A stretch of 64,000 nucleotides of DNA. It comes from Natronosporangium hydrolyticum (GTDB lineage: Bacteria > Actinomycetota > Actinomycetes > Mycobacteriales > Micromonosporaceae). Position numbers and translations under genes: made by a program. The stretch covers positions 2,852,001-2,916,000 of the forward strand of contig NZ_CP070499.1 of the NCBI RefSeq assembly GCF_016925615.1, given 5' to 3'. Positions 59,491-64,000 of the stretch are shown one piece after another; within the stretch, counting starts at the first letter, position 1; the number at the start of each line of letters is the position of its first letter. The notes beneath the pieces were generated by a model, which saw only the letters and a list, made by a program, of their open reading frames with translations, searched no databases and was not told the DNA's origin.

Positions 59491-60717
59491 ATGGGTGGTT
59501 TGCGTTTGCTCGCGATGGTCACGGTGAGTGGGGTTGCCCTGTCGACGTTGACGGTTCCAGAACCGCTTCCTGGCATTGCCCCCGAGGCGCCGTGCCCGGC
59601 GCTGGAGGTCGACCGGCCGGTTGGCCTGCCGACTCCGCCGGAGCCGCCGCCGGGGCATAGCCCGGGCGACCGGCAACTGGGCGGGGCAGCGTTGGCCGCT
59701 GCGGAGCTGGTGATCCCGGAGACCGCCCCGACGCCCCCGCCGCTGACCGCGACCACCTGGCTGGTTGCGGACCTCGACAGCGGAGCGGTGCTGGGAGCCT
59801 GCGGCCCGCATGAGTACGCGATCCCGGCGAGCACGCAGAAGTTGCTGCTGGCGGCGGCGCTGATGTCGGAGCTCGACCCGGATGAGGTGGTCGAGGTGGT
59901 GCCCGAAGACCTTGACATCGTGCCGGGTAGCTCGGCGGTCGGGTTGCTGGTCGGGGGGCGGTACACCATTGAGACGCTGTGGTTGGGGTTGATGCTCAAC
60001 TCGGGTAACGACGCCGCCAACGTGCTGGCGCGGCTGGGTGGTGGGGAGGACGGCGTGGCTGGCGGGCTCGCGCTCATGAACGCCGAGGCGCAGCGATTGG
60101 GCGCCTACCAGACCTTCGCCGCGACGCCGTCAGGGTTGGATGGGCCGGGGCAGTACACGAGCGCGTACGACTTGGCGTTGATCGCGCGGCCGTTGTTCGA
60201 CCGGGAAGATTTCCTCGATTACGTAGGGGCCGACCGGGCTGCGATTCCACCGCAGCCGCCGCAGGATCCGCGCGGCTTCGAGATCCAGAACGACAACGGG
60301 TTGCTGCTGAACTATCCCGGCGCGTTGGGCGGGAAGACCGGGTTCACCGATTTGGCTCGACACAGCTTCGTGGGGGCAGCGCAGCGCGACGACCGCCGGC
60401 TGGTGGTGACCGTTCTCGGGGCCGAGGCGCAACCGTTGACCGGGTGGCAGCAGGCGGCTGAGTTGCTGGACTGGGGTTTCGCGTTGCCGGCGGAGGCGGC
60501 GGTGGGTCGGTTGGTGGAGCCGGAGGAGTTGGCGGCGGTGGCGTCCTCGTCGACCGAACCGCCGGTCGAGCCGGCCGGGAGCGCTGGCGGCGAGGCGGCT
60601 GCGGCGCTGGCGCCGGGGCGGACCTGGGCGACTGCGGCGGTGGCCGCTACCGCACTGCTGCTGAGCGGGGTCTTCGCGGCGCTTGCGTACCGGTCGGCGC
60701 GGCGTCGCCGCGGCTGA
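59491..60717 (+). CDS. D-alanyl-D-alanine carboxypeptidase (PBP5/S11 family)
   Basis: A 408-residue secreted penicillin-binding protein that trims D-Ala from peptidoglycan stem peptides. The N-terminal hydrophobic segment (LRLLAMVTVSGVALSTLTV) is a signal peptide or anchor. A Pro-rich linker follows, then the S11 motifs: SxxK in AIPASTQKLLLAAALM, SxN in MLNSGNDAANVLARLGG, and KTG in GALGGKTGFTDLARHSFV. The C-terminus has a Pro/Ala-rich spacer, a membrane segment (TWATAAVAATALLLSGVFAA) and an Arg tail, giving a membrane-bound form. The start is the ATG at 59491. Confidence 0.9.
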   Translation: MGGLRLLAMVTVSGVALSTLTVPEPLPGIAPEAPCPALEVDRPVGLPTPPEPPPGHSPGDRQLGGAALAAAELVIPETAPTPPPLTATTWLVADLDSGAVLGACGPHEYAIPASTQKLLLAAALMSELDPDEVVEVVPEDLDIVPGSSAVGLLVGGRYTIETLWLGLMLNSGNDAANVLARLGGGEDGVAGGLALMNAEAQRLGAYQTFAATPSGLDGPGQYTSAYDLALIARPLFDREDFLDYVGADRAAIPPQPPQDPRGFEIQNDNGLLLNYPGALGGKTGFTDLARHSFVGAAQRDDRRLVVTVLGAEAQPLTGWQQAAELLDWGFALPAEAAVGRLVEPEELAAVASSSTEPPVEPAGSAGGEAAAALAPGRTWATAAVAATALLLSGVFAALAYRSARRRRG

Positions 60718-60821
60718 TTTTGGGGCTGGCCGGATGCTCGCAGCAGCTGGGACGGTGAAGGGTATAGTGCGGTGGCGTTGCCGGCGGGGGTGCGATGCCC
60801 GCGGCGCGGAGGGGAGGCTCG

Positions 60822-61406
60822 GTGACTGCTGTCGACCGGACCGACCGCCTCCTGACCATTCCCAATGTGATCAGTGTGCTGCGGTTGCTCGGGGTGCCGC
60901 TGTTTCTTTATCTCCTGCTCGTCGCCGAGCGGGATGTGGCGGCGCTCGTCGTGTTGATCGTCGGCGGTGGGACCGACTGGCTCGATGGTTGGGTGGCGCG
61001 CCGGTTGGGGCAGGTGAGCCGGTTCGGGGCGATGCTGGACCCGGTCGCCGACCGGTTGTACATTCTCGCCACTTTGGGGGCTTTTACCTGGCGTGAGATC
61101 ATTCCGTGGCAGTTTACGGTGGCGTTGCTGTTGCGGGAGTTGATGTTGACAGTGGGGCTGGCGTTGCTTCGGCGGGCGGGTTATGGTCCCGTGCCGGTGC
61201 ACTATCTCGGTAAGACCGCGACGTTCTTGTTGTTGGCGGCGTTCCCGGTGTTGCTGCTCGCGGTCGCCGTGCCGGGCAGCGCGGCCTGGGCGGATCCGGT
61301 GGGTTGGGCGTTGGCCTGGTGGGGTTTGGGGCTGTATTGGGTGGCGGGGGTCTTCTATGTCGGGCAGATGGTTTCGCTGCTTCGGAGGGGGAGCGTCCGG
61401 ACGTGA
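60822..61406 (+). CDS. pgsA: CDP-alcohol phosphatidyltransferase (PgsA family)
   Basis: A 194-residue integral membrane enzyme of phospholipid synthesis. The catalytic signature DG-x2-AR-x8-G-x3-D-x3-D is seen in DWLDGWVARRLGQVSRFG followed by AMLDPVADR. It starts LLTIPNVISVLRLLGVPLFL, typical of the family, and has about six membrane segments. The substrate (glycerol 3-phosphate, inositol phosphate or other) cannot be fixed from sequence; position matches M. tuberculosis pgsA2 (Rv1822). GGAGGGGAGG precedes the GTG. A TATAGT at 60763-60768 may be its -10 box. Confidence 0.85.
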   Translation: MTAVDRTDRLLTIPNVISVLRLLGVPLFLYLLLVAERDVAALVVLIVGGGTDWLDGWVARRLGQVSRFGAMLDPVADRLYILATLGAFTWREIIPWQFTVALLLRELMLTVGLALLRRAGYGPVPVHYLGKTATFLLLAAFPVLLLAVAVPGSAAWADPVGWALAWWGLGLYWVAGVFYVGQMVSLLRRGSVRT

Positions 61407-62245
61407 CTGAGCCGCGAAACCCGTACCGTCCGTTGTCGCCGGATTTCCTGACCGAGTTGTTCCGGGAGCCGTTGGATTCTGGTTACGCCGAGGCTGCCGC
61501 GCGCCGGGCTGCCGGGGGTTCGCGGCCGCCCGGTCGGCGGGGTGGCCGGCTGATTACGGTGCTGACGTTGGCGGTGGTGGGGGCGTTGCTGGCGGTTGCG
61601 TATCAGCAGGTGGTGGCGGAGCAGCCGTCGCGGGCGCAGGTCCGGGCGGATCTGGAGACTCAGATCCGCGATCGGCAGGATGAGACTCAGGTGTTGCAGG
61701 ACCGGGCCGATACGTTGCGGGATGAGGTCGCGGCGCTGCGGGACCAGCAGCTGGGCGATCCGGCTGCGGTGCGGACGTTGCGGGAGCTGGAGGCGGTGGC
61801 CGGGCTCGGGCGGGTGCATGGTGACGGCGTGGTGGTCCGGGTCGATGATGGGCCGGCGTCGGTGGACCCGCAGACTGGCGAGCAGGTGGTGGACCCGCAG
61901 GCGCGGATCCTCTATCGGGATCTGCAGGATCTGGCGAACGCCCTGTGGGCTGCCGGCGCGGAGGGTGTGGCGATCAATGGTCGGCGGTTGACGGCGACCT
62001 CGACTATCCGTAGCGCCAGCGGTGCGATCTTGATTGACCGTACGCCGGTGGCGGGGCCGTACGAGGTGGTGGCGGTCGGACCGGATGATCTAGGCGACCG
62101 GTTTGCGGCGACGCAGGCGGCGGCGTTGATGGAGCTGCTGGTGCAGGAGTTCGGCATCGAGTACGAGGTGCGGTCGGATTCGGATTTGACGCTGCCTGCG
62201 GCGGCGGAGCCGCAGCTGCGGTTCGCCACGGTGCTGGACCCGTAG
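61403..62245 (+). CDS. DUF881 membrane protein, first copy
   Basis: A 280-residue protein. A cytoplasmic start rich in Arg and Pro (residues 1-48) leads to one membrane segment (LITVLTLAVVGALLAVAYQQ), then a coiled coil (RADLETQIRDRQDETQVLQD, RADTLRDEVAALRDQQ), then the DUF881 domain with GVVVRVDDGP, LYRDLQDLANALWAAGAEGV and SGAILIDRTPVAGPYEVVA. The function of DUF881 is unknown; Bacillus relatives are sporulation- or division-linked membrane proteins. The start overlaps pgsA by 4 nt. It is paired with a second DUF881 gene across sbp. Confidence 0.8.
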   Translation: MTEPRNPYRPLSPDFLTELFREPLDSGYAEAAARRAAGGSRPPGRRGGRLITVLTLAVVGALLAVAYQQVVAEQPSRAQVRADLETQIRDRQDETQVLQDRADTLRDEVAALRDQQLGDPAAVRTLRELEAVAGLGRVHGDGVVVRVDDGPASVDPQTGEQVVDPQARILYRDLQDLANALWAAGAEGVAINGRRLTATSTIRSASGAILIDRTPVAGPYEVVAVGPDDLGDRFAATQAAALMELLVQEFGIEYEVRSDSDLTLPAAAEPQLRFATVLDP

Positions 62246-62284
62246 CCGTCGCTGGTTTCGGTTTTACTCAGGGGAGGATGGAAC

Positions 62285-62620
62285 TTGATCATTGCCGTGG
62301 TGGCGCTGCTGGTCGGGGTGGTCCTCGGTGTGGTGCTGGATCCGAGCGTGCCGGTGTGGCTGTTGCCCTACCTGCCGATCGCGGTGGTGGCGGCGCTGGA
62401 TGCGGTGTTCGGCGGGATCCGGGCCAAGCTGGACGGCATCTTCGACGACAGGCAGTTCGTGGTGTCGTTCATCTCGAACGTGCTGGTGGCGGCGCTGATC
62501 GTGTTCCTGGGCGACCAGTTGGGCGTGGGTAGCCTGTTGTCGATCGGCGTGGTAGTGGTGTTCGGAGTGCGGATCTTCGGCAATGTGGCGGCGATTCGCC
62601 GGCATCTTTTCCGGGCGTAG
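62285..62620 (+). CDS. sbp: Small basic protein (DUF1290)
   Basis: A 111-residue membrane protein with three hydrophobic segments: IIAVVALLVGVVLGVVLD, WLLPYLPIAVVAALDAVFGG and FVVSFISNVLVAALIVFLGD with a fourth near LLSIGVVVVFGVRIFGN. This is the Sbp family found between two DUF881 genes in Gram-positive bacteria, close to division or envelope genes. It has a TTG start after GGGGAGGATGG. The role is unknown. Confidence 0.82.
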   Translation: MIIAVVALLVGVVLGVVLDPSVPVWLLPYLPIAVVAALDAVFGGIRAKLDGIFDDRQFVVSFISNVLVAALIVFLGDQLGVGSLLSIGVVVVFGVRIFGNVAAIRRHLFRA

Positions 62621-62632
62621 GGGGCAGCGGGC

Positions 62633-63535
62633 ATGAGCGACGAGCGGGAGCGGTCGGAGCCGCCGCCGCAGCGGGCGGAGCCTGGTGGGGAGGGTGCCGA
62701 TCCGGCGGCTGTCCCGGCCGAGCCGGTTTCGCGTGATCCGGCGGTTGACGATTCCCCGGGCGAGGTGGTCGCCGATGCTGGTGCGGAGCCCGCTGGTGGG
62801 CGGGCTGCTGCTGGTTCGGGGTGGCGGCGGTGGCTGGCGCCGAGCGGGTCGCCGACTGGTTGGGTGACGGTGGTGTTGCTGGCGTTGCTGGGTTTCACCT
62901 TTACGGTGCAGGTGCGCAGCGTGGCCGAGGATCCGACGGTGGCGGCGTTGGGCCAGGAGGATCTGGTGCGGATCTTGGCCAATCTGGATGCTCACGAGGA
63001 GCGGTTGCGCCGTGACATCGGCGAGTTGCAGGAGACTCACCGCCGGTTGACCAGCGCTGATGAGAGTCAGCAGGAGGCGTTGGCGGAGGCGGGTCGGCGC
63101 GCCGACGAGCTGGGGATCTTGGCGGGTACGTTGCCGGCGGCGGGGCCGGGGGTGGTGGTGGAGTTTCGCGGTGGGCCGGATGCGGTCAACGCGGCTCGGG
63201 TGCTCGACGCGGTGCAGGAGCTGCGCAGCGCTGGTGCGGAGGCGATGCAGGTGGCGGGTGCTGACGGGGCCGCGGTGCGGGTGGTTGCGTCGACCTATTT
63301 CGTCGATGGTGAGCAGGGGTTGGTGGTGGATGGTGAGTCGTTGGTCGCACCGTACCGGTTGACGGTGATCGGTGAGCCGGAGACGCTCGCTCCTGCCCTG
63401 CGGATTCCGGGCGGGGTGGTGGAGTCGGTGCAGCGCGACGGCGGTACGGTGACCGTGAACGAGGAGACCGGCGGGGTCGAGGTGTCGGCGGTGCGCGAGC
63501 AGGCCGCTCTTGAGCATGCCCGACCGGATTCCTAA
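62633..63535 (+). CDS. DUF881 membrane protein, second copy
   Basis: A 300-residue protein. Residues 1-70 are Glu/Pro/Ala-rich and probably disordered. The membrane segment is WVTVVLLALLGFTFTVQV. A coiled coil follows (EDLVRILANLDAHEERLRRD, IGELQETHRRLTSADESQQE), then the DUF881 domain with GPGVVVEFRGGPDAVNAARV, LDAVQELRSAGAEAMQVAG and APYRLTVIGEPETLAPAL. It is similar in layout to the copy at 61403. The two copies plus sbp probably form one membrane complex. Confidence 0.8.
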   Translation: MSDERERSEPPPQRAEPGGEGADPAAVPAEPVSRDPAVDDSPGEVVADAGAEPAGGRAAAGSGWRRWLAPSGSPTGWVTVVLLALLGFTFTVQVRSVAEDPTVAALGQEDLVRILANLDAHEERLRRDIGELQETHRRLTSADESQQEALAEAGRRADELGILAGTLPAAGPGVVVEFRGGPDAVNAARVLDAVQELRSAGAEAMQVAGADGAAVRVVASTYFVDGEQGLVVDGESLVAPYRLTVIGEPETLAPALRIPGGVVESVQRDGGTVTVNEETGGVEVSAVREQAALEHARPDS

Positions 63536-63557
63536 CTGAACGGTGAGAGGTGGGCAG

Positions 63558-63935
63558 ATGGTTCCAGAGCAGCTGCGCTACACCGCGGAGCACGAGTGGG
63601 TCGCGGCGGAGTCCGGCCGGGCTCGGGTGGGGATCACCCACTATGCGCAGGAAGCGCTGGGCGACATCGTCTTTTTGCAACTTCCCGAGGTCGGTGCGGA
63701 GGTGGCGGCCGGGGACTCGGTGGGCGAGGTGGAGTCGACCAAGAGCGTGTCTGAGATCTACGCGCCGCTGGCGGGTCGGGTGAGCGCGGTCAATGAGGCC
63801 GCCGCTGGAGGGCCGGAGGTGCTCAACTCCGATCCGTACGGCGAGGGTTGGCTTTTCGAGATCGAGTTGGCTGATGCGGCGGCGGTCGAGGGACTGCTCG
63901 ACGCCACTGGCTACCGTAAGCTGACGGACGCGTAA
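63558..63935 (+). CDS. gcvH: Glycine cleavage system H protein
   Basis: A 125-residue lipoyl carrier of the glycine cleavage system. The N-terminus is LRYTAEHEWVAAESGRARVG. The lipoylated Lys is in GDSVGEVESTKSVSEIYAPL. The glycine-rich end (NSDPYGEGWLFEIELAD) is typical. The P, T and L genes are not nearby, as in M. tuberculosis Rv1826. The ATG at 63558 follows GAGAGGTGGG. Confidence 0.94.
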   Translation: MVPEQLRYTAEHEWVAAESGRARVGITHYAQEALGDIVFLQLPEVGAEVAAGDSVGEVESTKSVSEIYAPLAGRVSAVNEAAAGGPEVLNSDPYGEGWLFEIELADAAAVEGLLDATGYRKLTDA

Positions 63936-63974
63936 AGTGAGTTCTTCCTACTACCAGGCCCGTGAGGTGGTCCG

Positions 63975-64000
63975 ATGACGCGCCCAGACGACGAGTTTCC
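63975..64000 (+). CDS. Start of a gene cut by the window edge, possibly garA
   Basis: An ATG preceded by GTGAGGTGG opens MTRPDDEF and runs out of the window. By gene order (pgsA, DUF881, sbp, DUF881, gcvH) the next gene should be the FHA-domain regulator GarA/OdhI, but the eight residues seen cannot confirm it. Confidence 0.4.

Overview
The window is 64 kb of a high-GC actinobacterial chromosome. Gene content and order, GTG-rich starts and an rRNA operon without spacer tRNAs fit a filamentous actinomycete, probably Micromonosporaceae; the family is an inference because no 16S search could be run. Much of the core follows the order known from Mycobacterium tuberculosis: argCJBDFRGH, mpg, tyrS, TPR/HAD/tlyA/nadK/recN/steA/steB, pyrG-nudix-xerD, parA-scpA-scpB-rluB-cmk-der, and pgsA-DUF881-sbp-DUF881-gcvH-(garA).

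Region 1 (1-8 kb) is accessory and eroded. An M16 zinc-peptidase gene is split by an IS3-family element whose transposase orfB is itself frameshifted. A second, non-catalytic M16 gene follows, then a ricin-B lectin remnant. Next come two minus-strand toxin-antitoxin-like modules (a PIN toxin that lost its N-terminus with its antitoxin, and an AbiEii-type nucleotidyltransferase with an unusual partner) and a glyoxalase-fold gene truncated at its 3' end. A related palindromic repeat lies immediately 3' of, or inside the end of, each of these minus-strand genes, giving a cassette-like layout. A polytopic membrane protein closes the region.

Region 2 (8-14 kb) holds a PadR regulator with a clear operator, an FAD monooxygenase, a NUDIX hydrolase, 6-phosphogluconate dehydrogenase and an amidohydrolase. 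Region 3 (13.8-23 kb) is a complete arginine operon argCJBDFRGH plus a 3-methyladenine glycosylase. Every arg junction overlaps by 4 nt, and an ARG-box-like palindrome lies at the promoter. A PIN/antitoxin pair, a membrane-anchored PQQ-like propeller protein and tyrS follow.

Region 4 (26.8-32.2 kb) is a complete rrs-rrl-rrf operon with promoter, 23S processing stem and a strong terminator. Region 5 (32.3-43 kb) starts with a 1001-residue fusion of an Arg/Asp-rich disordered region, a TPR-like region, an acidic linker and a HAD-IIA phosphatase. It continues with SCP2, a phasin-like protein with a histone-H1-like tail, tlyA, nadK, recN, steA and steB. Region 6 (42.4-48.4 kb) is a run of envelope genes fused to the steAB end: MraY/WecA-like transferase, MurJ-like flippase, GT4 glycosyltransferase and a phosphatase-like polytopic protein. 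It looks like a lipid-linked glycan assembly line tied to cell separation.

Region 7 (48.4-58.7 kb) is pyrG, a NUDIX gene whose start region has been tandemly duplicated in 60-bp units, ald, xerD, parA, scpA, scpB, rluB, cmk and der. A 14-bp palindrome recurs upstream of cmk and downstream of der. Region 8 (58.7-64 kb) is a gene-poor stretch, a tRNA-Pro(GGG), a D,D-carboxypeptidase, and pgsA-DUF881-sbp-DUF881-gcvH. The first codons of the next gene are cut by the window end.
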